Below, one piece after another: positions 1-7,705 of a stretch of DNA of 20,032 nt. Position 1 is the stretch's first letter; every line of letters begins with the position of its first letter. The stretch comes from Bacteroidota bacterium (GTDB taxonomy: Bacteria; Bacteroidota; Bacteroidia; B-17B0; Aurantibacillaceae), in the NCBI GenBank assembly GCA_025359355.1, contig JANYGR010000260.1, forward strand, positions 1 to 20,032, read 5' to 3'. Below the pieces are notes generated by a model, which was given only the letters and a program-made list of their open reading frames with translations, made no database searches and had not been told where the DNA came from. Made by a program: the position numbers and the translations under genes.

Positions 1-837
1 CGAAAAACCTTTGAATACGCCACTTACATTGGCTCTTTAGCGATTATTCCATTTATTATTTTATTGGTTTCTAACTCTCAATACACCGACATATTTATGT
101 TTATTGTGGGTCCTTGTTCTTTATTATATTTATTTTATGAAATGAGAAATTTTTCGTTAACCGAAAATAAAAAACTCATAGCCGCATTAATCTTTATTTT
201 ATTTTCTATTTTCTTCTGGGCATTTTTTGAGCAAAGTGGTGGGTCATTAAGTTTATTTGCTGATAATAATTTGAGTAACTCAATTGCTGGTTTGACTTTA
301 GATCCCAATAGTGTAAACAATTCAGCTAATTCCTTATTTGTTATCATATTCGCTGCGTTATTAGGACTGGTATGGGTTTGGATGAATTCAAAAAAAATAG
401 AACCTAATACAATTGTGAAATTTGGAATTGCCTTTTTATTTTTAGCCGGAGGTTTTTATGTATTTTATTATACCAAATTCTTTGCAGATGCAAATGGAGT
501 CACATCTCTAAACGTCTTTACTTTTGGTTGGTTTATCATCACTTTTGGAGAATTATGTTTATCTCCCATTGGCATGTCTATTATGACAAAACTATCTCCT
601 CAAAAAACACAGGCAGTATTAATGGGTATGTGGTTTTTAGCGAGCGCTTACGGGCAATATTTCGCTGGATTATTAGGCGCCAACATCGCACAAGCATCTG
701 AACATGCAACTAATTTGGAACAATTAACTATTTATGCTGATGGATACAAGCAATTAGCTATTTATGCTCTATTTGCAGGTATTTTACTGATTTTGATATC
801 TCCTTTAGTAAAAAAACTAATGGGTGGTATAAAATAA
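1..837 (+). CDS. POT-family (PTR2) peptide MFS transporter, 3' part only
   Basis: The reading frame is open from base 1, so the gene begins upstream of the window; 278 C-terminal residues are visible. The family imports di- and tripeptides with protons across the inner membrane. Support comes from several long hydrophobic helices, the FFWAFFEQSGGSLSLFADNN stretch (the FxxxEQ-type segment seen in POT transporters), and a later helix-loop FGELCLSPIGMSIMTKLSP typical of the C-terminal half of this family. The protein ends in a short basic tail (KKLMGG). The TTG at base 64 is inside the frame and is not the start. The next gene follows after 45 bases on the same strand, so the two may be cotranscribed. 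Substrate specificity cannot be read from this part. Confidence 0.85.
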   Translation, partial: RKTFEYATYIGSLAIIPFIILLVSNSQYTDIFMFIVGPCSLLYLFYEMRNFSLTENKKLIAALIFILFSIFFWAFFEQSGGSLSLFADNNLSNSIAGLTLDPNSVNNSANSLFVIIFAALLGLVWVWMNSKKIEPNTIVKFGIAFLFLAGGFYVFYYTKFFADANGVTSLNVFTFGWFIITFGELCLSPIGMSIMTKLSPQKTQAVLMGMWFLASAYGQYFAGLLGANIAQASEHATNLEQLTIYADGYKQLAIYALFAGILLILISPLVKKLMGGIK

Positions 838-882
838 CTTTTTAACAATTCACGGCATAAATTTTGAATTATTCAACCCACT

Positions 883-1536
883 ATGTTTAATTGGAAAGAT
901 ATATCAATGGCAGGAATAATCATCCTTGCGATTATATTTTATACCAGTAAAAAAAGTACACTTCAAGCATCCTTTTATTCTCCCGAAAATAAAGCAAGTA
1001 ACTACATCAACCCTAATCAAACATCTTTTGAATTGGTTTCAGAAAATACGTATACCGAATTTCATGAAAATTCCCCTATAAATTGGATCACTTTTGATGA
1101 GGCATATAAAAAATGCAAAAAAAATCCTCGCCCCATAATCATTGATATTTATACAACTTGGTGCGGTCCTTGTAAATTAATGAGTGCACAAACCTTTAAC
1201 CATCCGCAAATAGCAAAATATATTAACGACCATTATTACGCCGTAAAATTTGATGCTGAAAGTAAAGACTCTGTTAAATTTGACAAATATGTTTTTGTGA
1301 GTTCTGACAATAGTAATCCCAAAGCCCCACATCAGTTCGCTGCCTCTATCCTAGATAATCAATTAGCCTACCCCTCTATCGTGTTTTTAAATAATCAGAT
1401 TCAACGATTAGATATCATTAAAGGATTTATGAATGCCTCTACCTTTGAGCCAATACTAACCTACTACGGCTCTGGCGATTTCCAAAAAACAAAATGGGAA
1501 GACTATCAAAAAGTATTTAAAGGCACAATTAAGTAA
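883..1536 (+). CDS. Membrane-anchored thioredoxin-like protein
   Basis: This 217-residue protein has a short hydrophobic segment at about residues 9-20 (MAGIIILAIIFY). That fits an uncleaved anchor with the rest in the periplasm. A linker leads to a thioredoxin fold starting near residue 66. The active site is WCGPC, with cysteines at residues 94 and 97, in the context IIIDIYTTWCGPCKLM typical of Thioredoxin_7-type proteins. A YPSIVFL stretch supplies the expected cis-proline. An insertion of roughly 20 residues lies between the CxxC helix and the cis-proline strand. It is probably a periplasmic thiol-disulfide reductase or chaperone-like protein; the partner is unknown. ATG 883 is preferred because it gives a sensible N-terminal anchor. 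No SD is visible. Confidence 0.82.
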   Translation: MFNWKDISMAGIIILAIIFYTSKKSTLQASFYSPENKASNYINPNQTSFELVSENTYTEFHENSPINWITFDEAYKKCKKNPRPIIIDIYTTWCGPCKLMSAQTFNHPQIAKYINDHYYAVKFDAESKDSVKFDKYVFVSSDNSNPKAPHQFAASILDNQLAYPSIVFLNNQIQRLDIIKGFMNASTFEPILTYYGSGDFQKTKWEDYQKVFKGTIK

Positions 1537-1599
1537 TTACTGTTTATTACTTTCCTTTTCACTTTCGTTTCAAATTAGTTCTATCAGTAACTTTACAAA

Positions 1600-2865
1600 A
1601 TGAAACTCTTTTTTTATTTTATATTTATTCCAAATATTATTTTCTCACAATCTATTTCTGATTTAAAAACGAGATTTGATACTTATCTTAATTTTAACGG
1701 CTCGTTAAATCAATCTGTTTCTTTTACTGAGAAGTCAGTATCTATAAAAAACGCTGGAAAGTCTGATTTTACTGTATATGAAGGTGAACAAGAAATTTTA
1801 ACTACATTACTGAAAACAAAAAAAACATCTGAATTTATAACTATTTATAATTGGAAAAAAAATAACCGTTTGTCAAAAAAACAAATAGATAGTTTAGCAA
1901 AAACAATTAGTCAAGTCACCTATCTATCCTCAACTTCATTGCAGGGTAAACGAATTGCCATAGATCCGGGACATTTTGCAGGAAATATGACGGATGCTAA
2001 AGTTGAACAAAAGTTTATTGATTTCTCTCCGTATTCTTCTAATTTATTAAAAGACACGATTCGTTTTAATGAAGGAACATTAACATACCAAACAGCAACC
2101 ATCTTAAAGCATAAGCTCGAAGAACAAGGAGCTATTGTGATGGTTACTCGTCCACAACAAAATTACACAGCATTTCAAATCACCTATGATACGTGGTTTG
2201 TGAAACGTAAAAAAATAGTATTAGATAGTTTAGTAAAAACAAATAGTATGGATTCAAAACGCTATGCTGTATTGATGAAATTACCTAAACAAAAATTATT
2301 TTGGGAATTCTTCAGGGATTTTGAATTAGGTGAAAGAGCTAGATTAATCAATGAATTTAAGCCAGACGCCACTGTTATTATTCATTACAATGTGGATGAA
2401 AAAAATACGGATTGGGTAAATCCAACCACTAAAAATTACACCATGACGTTTATAGGCGGTGGAATGACTGCTGATAATTTCTCCAAGACCATTAATAAAA
2501 TTCATTTTTTAAGATTGCTATTATCCGATCAATTAAATCAATCTGAAAAATTAGCGTCTCTCACCGTCAATCAATTTAATAAAGAGTTGCACATACCTAT
2601 TGCGCAAAAACATGACGCAGATTATTTAAGAGATAATTGCCTGAAAACGCCCAGTTCAGGCGTATTTTGCAGAAACTTGGCTTTATGCCGAATGATAAAT
2701 TCACCCTTAGTATATGGTGAAGCGTTGTATCAAGATAATATGAAAGAATGTAATCAATTATGTAAAAATGATTACGAAATAAATAATCAAAAAGTACCCA
2801 AACGCATATATGAAACAGCGATGTGTTATTATCAAGCACTATCAGCGTATTTCAGTAAACCATAA
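1600..2865 (+). CDS. Exported N-acetylmuramoyl-L-alanine amidase (Amidase_3 type)
   Basis: The 421-residue protein starts with a signal peptide (MKLFFYFIFIPNIIFSQ), so it should act in the periplasm or on the cell surface. The Amidase_3 zinc site can be traced: His125 in IAIDPGH, Glu158 in FNEGTLTYQTA and His262 in VIIHYNVDE, with a probable catalytic Glu374 in VYGEALYQDN. This family cleaves the bond between N-acetylmuramic acid and L-alanine in peptidoglycan. It is longer than a minimal amidase_3 domain (about 180-200 residues). An N-terminal region of about 100 residues precedes the fold, and there is extra sequence between the Glu and second His ligands and again before Glu374. The C-terminal part has several cysteines (CLKTPSSGVFC, CNQLC), which may form disulfides. 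A TAACTTTA box at 1588-1595 lies very close to the start. A strong terminator follows the stop. Confidence 0.85.
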   Translation: MKLFFYFIFIPNIIFSQSISDLKTRFDTYLNFNGSLNQSVSFTEKSVSIKNAGKSDFTVYEGEQEILTTLLKTKKTSEFITIYNWKKNNRLSKKQIDSLAKTISQVTYLSSTSLQGKRIAIDPGHFAGNMTDAKVEQKFIDFSPYSSNLLKDTIRFNEGTLTYQTATILKHKLEEQGAIVMVTRPQQNYTAFQITYDTWFVKRKKIVLDSLVKTNSMDSKRYAVLMKLPKQKLFWEFFRDFELGERARLINEFKPDATVIIHYNVDEKNTDWVNPTTKNYTMTFIGGGMTADNFSKTINKIHFLRLLLSDQLNQSEKLASLTVNQFNKELHIPIAQKHDADYLRDNCLKTPSSGVFCRNLALCRMINSPLVYGEALYQDNMKECNQLCKNDYEINNQKVPKRIYETAMCYYQALSAYFSKP

Positions 2866-2904
2866 AAAAAGCTGAATTCTATTAATTAAGAATTCAGCTT
2901 TTTT
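2864..2904. terminator. Bidirectional intrinsic terminator
   Basis: A perfect 10-bp stem (2871-2880 pairing with 2889-2898, GCTGAATTCT/AGAATTCAGC) has an 8-base loop. It is flanked by seven A's on the left and six T's on the right. The A-T flanks make it work in both directions, between the amidase gene (+) and hpf (-), which converge here. Confidence 0.92.
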
Positions 2905-2922
2905 AATAATTTAATTAGAACA

Positions 2923-3225
2923 TTAAATTTTTTCTAAAGTTTTGTCTTTGTATTTTTTAATTTGTGTTTTTAAAGCTTCACAGGTTAAATCAACCGCTTC
3001 TTCAAAGGATGCGGCTTGTTTCTTAGAGAATAGCTCATTTCCCTTTGCTAGTAATTTTATTTCCACTAATTTATTTTCACTCGTTGATGATTTATCCAAG
3101 CGCATAATAATATCACATGAAATAATCCCTTCATAGTAGGTTGTAAGTTTGTTTACTTTTTCGGTTGCAAAATCAAGTAATTTTTTGTCTGCATCAAAGT
3201 GCACTGATTGAATGTTCGTTGTCAT
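2923..3225 (-). CDS. hpf: Ribosome hibernation-promoting factor, short form (HPF/RaiA)
   Basis: This 100-residue protein has the HPF/YfiA layout: an N-terminal strand (TTNIQSVHFDADKKLLDFATEKVNKL), a second set of strands (CDIIMRLDK, KLVEIKLLAKGNELF) and a C-terminal helix with FEEAVDLTCEALKTQIKKYKDK. It is the short form without the C-terminal dimerisation domain. It binds the 30S decoding region during slow growth and blocks translation. It is the last gene of the rpsU-xerC-hpf run, 53 bases after xerC. Unlike its neighbours it has a full SD (AAGGAGG at about 3232-3239 on the opposite strand) with 7 bases between AGGAGG and ATG. The bidirectional terminator lies just beyond its stop. Confidence 0.9.
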   Translation of the reverse strand: MTTNIQSVHFDADKKLLDFATEKVNKLTTYYEGIISCDIIMRLDKSSTSENKLVEIKLLAKGNELFSKKQAASFEEAVDLTCEALKTQIKKYKDKTLEKI

Positions 3226-3230
3226 AATTA

Positions 3231-3240
3231 ATCCTCCTTG
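3231..3240 (-). promoter_or_regulatory. Strong Shine-Dalgarno of hpf
   Basis: Read on the minus strand, the bases before hpf are CAAGGAGGATTAATT-ATG. AAGGAGG is fully complementary to the 16S anti-SD core. The gap from AGGAGG to the start codon is 7 bases, which is ideal. No other gene start in the window has such a match, so it stands out in a genome type that mostly does not use SD signals. Confidence 0.85.
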
Positions 3241-3278
3241 TTTTTGGTGTGTTAGTTAATAATTAATTTAGTTAGTGG

Positions 3279-4172
3279 TTATGAATCGCCTCGTGGATGA
3301 GCTTGTTGATATGATTTTTTTAATTTATCGATGGTGTTATGTGTGTAAACTTGGGTAGCACTTAAATTAGCGTGACCTAATAAATCTTTCACCGCATTAA
3401 TATCTGCTCCATTATTTAATAAATGCGTAGCAAAACTGTGACGTAAAACATGTGGGCTTTTCTTTTGTATGGTAGTAATTTGCGAGAGGTATTTGTTGAC
3501 AGTTTTATAAACTGATTGCTCGCTTAGTGTATTTCCTTTCTCGCTAACCAACAACATAGGATTTGATAAGTTTAGTTCCTGTTTTACTTGTAAATAGCTT
3601 TCAAGGTTACGTTTTAATGCTAAAGAAATTGGAATTATTCTCTCTTTATTTCTTTTTCCTAAAACTTTGATAGTTGAATTGAATAAATCTGTATCCATTT
3701 CGGTTAAATGCGTTAGTTCTGAACGCCTTATTCCTGTTTGGTAAAACAAATCTAAGATCAATTTATCTCTGATGCCATTAAAGCCTTCCTCAAATTCAAT
3801 ATTGGTAAATAAATCTTCGAGTTGGCGTTCAGTAATAAAAACGGGTAAGCGCTTAGGGGTTTTTGGAGCCGTAATTTTCGACATAGGATTTACCGAAACA
3901 AGCTGCTGCTTCTGTAAAAACTTAAAAAAAGATTTAAGGGTCGATAATTTTCGAGTAACACTGCGAGGCTCAATCTTATGTTCCAGTAAATAAGCAATCC
4001 AATGTCTAATATGTTGGTAGTTTATTTCTTCAATAAGTATAGGCTCATTATCTACAGATAAAAACTCGTTAAACTGCGATAAATCGTTTTGGTAAGAAGT
4101 ACGCGTGTGAACAGAGTACCTTTTTTCAGTACTTAAATAATCAAGAAAAGCTTGTATGTGGTTATCAAACAT
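3279..4172 (-). CDS. xerC: Tyrosine recombinase, XerC/XerD type
   Basis: The 297-residue protein has an N-terminal SAM-like core-binding domain (residues 1-90) and a C-terminal catalytic domain. The catalytic set is complete: Arg149 (TGIRRSEL), Lys173 (GKRNKER), His241 and Arg244 (HVLRHSFATHLL), His267 (LLGHANLSATQVYTH) and nucleophile Tyr276. Length and motifs match the chromosome-dimer-resolving Xer enzymes rather than phage integrases, and it sits in an ordinary operon between rpsU and hpf. The sequence does not decide between XerC and XerD, or whether a paralogue exists elsewhere. The ATG at 4172 is directly preceded by six T's that end a hairpin, so there is no room for an SD. Confidence 0.88.
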   Translation of the reverse strand: MFDNHIQAFLDYLSTEKRYSVHTRTSYQNDLSQFNEFLSVDNEPILIEEINYQHIRHWIAYLLEHKIEPRSVTRKLSTLKSFFKFLQKQQLVSVNPMSKITAPKTPKRLPVFITERQLEDLFTNIEFEEGFNGIRDKLILDLFYQTGIRRSELTHLTEMDTDLFNSTIKVLGKRNKERIIPISLALKRNLESYLQVKQELNLSNPMLLVSEKGNTLSEQSVYKTVNKYLSQITTIQKKSPHVLRHSFATHLLNNGADINAVKDLLGHANLSATQVYTHNTIDKLKKSYQQAHPRGDS

Positions 4173-4227
4173 AAAAAACCTAAGACTATAACGAATTTAG
4201 TTGTTAAATTCGAAATACCCTTAGGTT
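4173..4227 (-). terminator. Hairpin with U-tract ending at the xerC start codon (attenuator candidate)
   Basis: On the minus strand, an 8-bp outer stem (AACCTAAG with CTTAGGTT, 4220-4227 and 4177-4184) encloses a 7+7 internal loop. Inside that is an 8-bp inner stem (CGAATTTA with TAAATTCG) with a 5-base loop. CTTAGG is followed by six T's and then immediately by the xerC ATG. This looks like a partial terminator of rpsU that limits transcription into xerC-hpf. The internal loop weakens it, so read-through is likely. An RNA-stability or translation-control role is also possible. Confidence 0.6.
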
Positions 4228-4254
4228 AATCGTTAATTTTTATAAAAAACTGAA

Positions 4255-4449
4255 TTATTCAGCTAATCCTAACTGCATTTTTTGCTTGTAAACAGCTTTG
4301 ATGCGAGTTTGTCTGTTAGTGATTGATGGTTTTTCGAAGTTTTTACGTACACGTAATTGCTTAACAACACCTGTTTTTTCAAATTTCTTCTTGAACTTTT
4401 TTAAAGCTTTTTCAATGCTTTCTCCTTCTTTTACGGCTACTATTAACAT
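4255..4449 (-). CDS. rpsU: 30S ribosomal protein bS21
   Basis: The 64-residue basic protein begins MLIVAVKEGESIEKALKKFK, the standard bS21 N-terminus, followed by KKFEKTGVVKQLRVRKNFEKPS and a helical tail. A longer reading from a TTG 54 bases upstream would add 18 residues that do not belong to the family and would start upstream of the predicted transcript, so ATG 4449 is chosen. In Flavobacterium, bS21 together with bS18 and bS6 covers the anti-SD of 16S rRNA. Tyr54, which I recall as a contact residue in that pocket, is present here. The gene has a near-ideal promoter and leads the rpsU-xerC-hpf run. Its own leader lacks an SD. Confidence 0.93.
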   Translation of the reverse strand: MLIVAVKEGESIEKALKKFKKKFEKTGVVKQLRVRKNFEKPSITNRQTRIKAVYKQKMQLGLAE

Positions 4450-4482
4450 TATATTTTTTGTATTAATTTTTAATTTGGGTTG

Positions 4483-4514
4483 CAAATATAGAGTCTTATC
4501 CAATAAAATCCAAA
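4483..4514 (-). promoter_or_regulatory. Bacteroidota-type promoter of rpsU
   Basis: On the minus strand, TTTG (4511-4514) is followed after exactly 20 bases by TATATTTG (4483-4490). This fits the Bacteroidota housekeeping consensus TTTG, 19-21 bases, TAnnTTTG. Transcription should start near 4476-4480, giving a leader of about 30 bases without an SD. A 14-bp perfect palindrome (AACAATTAATTGTT, 4522-4535) lies just upstream of the -33 element. Confidence 0.82.
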
Positions 4515-4706
4515 TATTAATAACAATTAATTGTTTATTTTAATTGAAATTAGTGAATAAGGGTAAAATTACGCTTTTTGATCCAAAAATTAGACTAACA
4601 ATGCTAATTCAAAGGTAAATATTATCGGATCAATAAAAACCACATTTAACTGTAATTAACCGAAAACAAATATGGCCTAAGGTTGTTAAAAGTAATTGCT
4701 ATTCAA

Positions 4707-4737
4707 TTTGTAAAATATCATTGATGCTTTATATTTG
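4707..4737 (+). promoter_or_regulatory. Bacteroidota-type promoter at the start of the DUF5916 gene
   Basis: TTTG (4707-4710) is followed after 19 bases by TATATTTG (4730-4737), a full consensus match. The predicted transcription start is about 4741-4744. That is downstream of the first ATG of the reading frame (4724) and just before an in-frame TTG at 4745, so either the start codon is TTG or this promoter match is accidental. Confidence 0.6.
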
Positions 4738-6946
4738 TTCGATTTTGAAATTTATTTACACCATATCTTTACTATTACTGCTCAATGTGATTTTAGGTCA
4801 GTCCGACAATAAATTGCATTTATGTAAAACAACTGAAAAAATAAAAATAGACGGTGTACTTGATGAGCCTGTTTGGCAAACCTGTGAGGCTGCCGGTGAT
4901 TTTTGGCAAAACTTTCCTTACGATACTTGCTTAGCCAAAACAAAAACGGTTGCTTACATTACCTATAACGAAACTTCTATTTTTATTGCCGCCATCTGTT
5001 ATGATTCCTTGCCTGGAAATTATGTGATACAATCTTTAAAAAGAGATTTTTCTTACCCTGTGAGCGATGCCTTTGTTGTAACATTAGATCCTTTTTCTGA
5101 TGGGCAAAACGGCTTTAGTTTTGGCGTGAATCCTTATGGCGTGCAGCGTGAAGGATTGATTGCTCAAGGTGGCTTACAAGGCGTTACAACCATTTGGGAC
5201 AATAAATGGATTTCGGAAGTGAAACGTAATGGAACGAACTGGACAGTTGAAATGGAGATTCCTTTTAAATCTCTTCGATACAAGGCAGATTTAACCCAAT
5301 GGAAAATAAATTTTGCACGAAATGATTTAAAGAGAAATGAAAATTCAACGTTATGTAAAGTCCCACGTCAATACAACATTGCATCATTAGCATTTACTAA
5401 TAACTTAAATTGGGAAACACCTCCAAAAAAAGCCGGTCCAAATGTGTCAATTATTCCATATGCAATAGGGAAAATCAGTAAAGATTATGTGGCAGGTACA
5501 AATACAACTTATGAAGGAAACATAGGAGCTGATGCTAAAATAGCCGTATCATCTGCTTTGAATTTAGACTTAACTATTAACCCTGATTTTTCGCAAGTAG
5601 AAGTAGATAGACAGATAACTAACCTCACAAGGTTTAGTTTGTTTTTTCCAGAGCAACGCCAGTTCTTTACAGAAAACAGTGATTTGTTTGCGAGTTTTGG
5701 ATTCAGTCAAATGCGTCCCTTCTTTTCTCGTCGTATCGGATTAAGCAATGGTTCTGCTATACCTATTATTGCAGGGGCTCGCTTAAGCGGAAAGCCAAGT
5801 AAAAACTGGCGAATTGGAGTTATGGATATACAAACGGCTAAAGCAAAAATCAATAATAGTGATGTATTTTCTCAAAATTATTTTGTAGGAGCCGTGCAGC
5901 GTAATGTGTTTAAACGTTCTAATGTGGCAATGATATTAGTGAACAGACAACAGTTTGATACTAGTAAATATTCAGTAACAAATTACAATAGAGTATTAGG
6001 TTTGGATTATAATTTAGCAAGTGCAGATAATAAATGGAATGGTAAATTATTTTTCCATCATTCGCTTTCTAATACAAATAATCAAAATGCATTTGCTCAT
6101 GCAAGTTGGATCAATTACGCATCACAAAAAATAAATATACATTGGAATCATGAGTACATGGATAAAAATTATAATGCCGAAACAGGCTTCACACCTCATG
6201 TTTTTCAAACAGACTATTCTACTAACATCATCACCAAAAACACCTATTGGCGCCTAGAACCAAGTATTGCTTATTTTTTCTACCCTAAAAATTCAATTAT
6301 TAATAAAATGGGGCCAAGTGTATATATGGATTATTATGCGAATAAAAATCTAACAACTACAGACCTATTATTACAAGGAGGTTATGATATTTATTTTACA
6401 AACTCAGCAAGTATATCCTTTGATTATCGTAACTTTTACACAAAATTAATTTATCCTACTGACGTTACATTTTCAGGGATTCCAATCTTTTTAAATGATA
6501 AATACAGATATCAAGATGTTGTTTTTTCATTTAAAACAAATCAGCGCAAAACCCTCAATGCCATTGCTGGTATTAGCTATGGAAGCTATTTTACTGGCAC
6601 CAAATTAACATACAATGCTGATATTGCTTTTAGAAAACAGCCTTATGGGATTTTTGCGTTAAGCTATACGCACAACGAAATTGACATGCCGTATTTATCT
6701 AAAAAAGTAGTATTAGATTTAATAGGTCCACGTATAGATTTATCTTTTACACGAAGTTTATTTTTCACCGCATTTTTCCAATACAATAGTCAGATTAATA
6801 ATTTCAATATAAATGCACGATTTCAGTGGAGATTTAAGCCAATGAGTGATATCTTTATTGTGTATACAGACAATTATGTATCAGATAATTTTAATCAAAA
6901 AAACAAAGGCTTGGTTGTGAAGTTTGTCTATTGGCTGGGATTATAA
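4724..6946 (+). CDS. DUF5916 outer-membrane protein with CBM9-like domain
   Basis: The protein has about 740 residues. A signal peptide (hydrophobic core YTISLLLLLNVILGQ) is followed by a CBM9-like domain starting EKIKIDGVLDEPVWQTCEAAGDFWQ. This start and layout are typical of DUF5916 proteins of Bacteroidota. Further signatures are VSDAFVVTLDPFSDGQNGFSF, WISEVKRNGTNWTVEMEIPF and LTINPDFSQVEVDRQ followed by FFPEQRQFFTEN. The rest shows alternating strands ending in an aromatic residue (FVYWLGL), as expected for a C-terminal outer-membrane beta-barrel. The function of the family is not established; binding or uptake of a glycan or other ligand at the outer membrane is an inference. ATG 4724 is the first ATG. 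A TTG at 4745 would give a cleaner signal peptide (KFIYTISLLLLLNVILG) and would suit the promoter. The gene runs into marC tail to tail with only 16 bases between. Confidence 0.83.
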   Translation: MLYICSILKFIYTISLLLLLNVILGQSDNKLHLCKTTEKIKIDGVLDEPVWQTCEAAGDFWQNFPYDTCLAKTKTVAYITYNETSIFIAAICYDSLPGNYVIQSLKRDFSYPVSDAFVVTLDPFSDGQNGFSFGVNPYGVQREGLIAQGGLQGVTTIWDNKWISEVKRNGTNWTVEMEIPFKSLRYKADLTQWKINFARNDLKRNENSTLCKVPRQYNIASLAFTNNLNWETPPKKAGPNVSIIPYAIGKISKDYVAGTNTTYEGNIGADAKIAVSSALNLDLTINPDFSQVEVDRQITNLTRFSLFFPEQRQFFTENSDLFASFGFSQMRPFFSRRIGLSNGSAIPIIAGARLSGKPSKNWRIGVMDIQTAKAKINNSDVFSQNYFVGAVQRNVFKRSNVAMILVNRQQFDTSKYSVTNYNRVLGLDYNLASADNKWNGKLFFHHSLSNTNNQNAFAHASWINYASQKINIHWNHEYMDKNYNAETGFTPHVFQTDYSTNIITKNTYWRLEPSIAYFFYPKNSIINKMGPSVYMDYYANKNLTTTDLLLQGGYDIYFTNSASISFDYRNFYTKLIYPTDVTFSGIPIFLNDKYRYQDVVFSFKTNQRKTLNAIAGISYGSYFTGTKLTYNADIAFRKQPYGIFALSYTHNEIDMPYLSKKVVLDLIGPRIDLSFTRSLFFTAFFQYNSQINNFNINARFQWRFKPMSDIFIVYTDNYVSDNFNQKNKGLVVKFVYWLGL

Positions 6947-6962
6947 TTATACTAGTATATAG

Positions 6963-7583
6963 CTAAAGATGTAAAATAGAAATTACACTACTAATCATTA
7001 ATTGTATTCCAATTGACAAAACAATAAATCCCATTATTTTAGACATCGCTTTTAATCCAGCCTGTCCCATATATAACAAGATTTTTGGCGCTAATTTCAA
7101 CACACTAAAAATGCTAGCGCTAACTAGCAAAATAGAAATGATGACATATACCCCATTTGTAATTTCATTATTAGATTGAATAGAAAGATTAATTAAAAAT
7201 GATATAGAGCCAGGGCCAGAAAGCAAAGGCATAGCCAATGGTGTGAAAGAAATGTCTTCTTTATGTAAAGACTCTTGTTTTATTTTTTTTCCAACATCTT
7301 TTTTATGTTTAGCATTTAATAACTGAAATCCCGATCGAGCAATGATAATTCCTCCTGCAATTTTTAAAGCATTAATAGAAATTCCAAAAAAGGCTAATAC
7401 ATAATTACCTATTAAATAAGATATTACACATATAACCAAAACATTTAAACTAGTTTTTAGAATCTGCTTCTTTACCCAATCCTCAGGATGATTTGCAGTT
7501 AGGGATAAAAACACAGGAATGGCTCCTAAAGGATTGATTAAAGATAAAAGCGAAACGTAATTGCTTAATAAGAATGAGAACAT
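6963..7583 (-). CDS. MarC family (UPF0056) integral membrane protein
   Basis: This is a 206-residue, highly hydrophobic protein with about six transmembrane helices. It begins MFSFLLSNYVSLLSLINPLGAIPVFLSLT, and the NPLGAIPVFLSLT segment is diagnostic of the MarC/UPF0056 family. A second half-repeat appears as FTPLAMPLLSGPGSISFLINLS. Despite the name, Escherichia coli MarC has no proven role in drug resistance and the transported substrate is unknown. A reading seven residues longer would need a TTG start at 7604, so ATG 7583 is preferred. It is convergent with the DUF5916 gene and divergent from the permease gene. Confidence 0.88.
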   Translation of the reverse strand: MFSFLLSNYVSLLSLINPLGAIPVFLSLTANHPEDWVKKQILKTSLNVLVICVISYLIGNYVLAFFGISINALKIAGGIIIARSGFQLLNAKHKKDVGKKIKQESLHKEDISFTPLAMPLLSGPGSISFLINLSIQSNNEITNGVYVIISILLVSASIFSVLKLAPKILLYMGQAGLKAMSKIMGFIVLSIGIQLMISSVISILHL

Positions 7584-7705
7584 AATATAAATAATATAAG
7601 ACAAAAGTACTATCCCAATAGTGTTTTAATATTATCTGTGGTTTATCATATTATTATAATTGTTGTGTTTAATTATTTATATATTTATCAATCAATTTAT
7701 ACTCT

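Noticed and set aside
4450..4503. N-terminal extension of bS21 from a TTG at 4503
   Set aside because: The extra 18 residues are not part of bS21, and the codon lies upstream of the predicted transcription start.
6948..6959. 12-bp palindrome TATACTAGTATA filling the gap between the convergent DUF5916 and MarC genes
   Set aside because: It has no loop or U-tract, and chance is likely in A+T-rich DNA; not called a terminator or operator.
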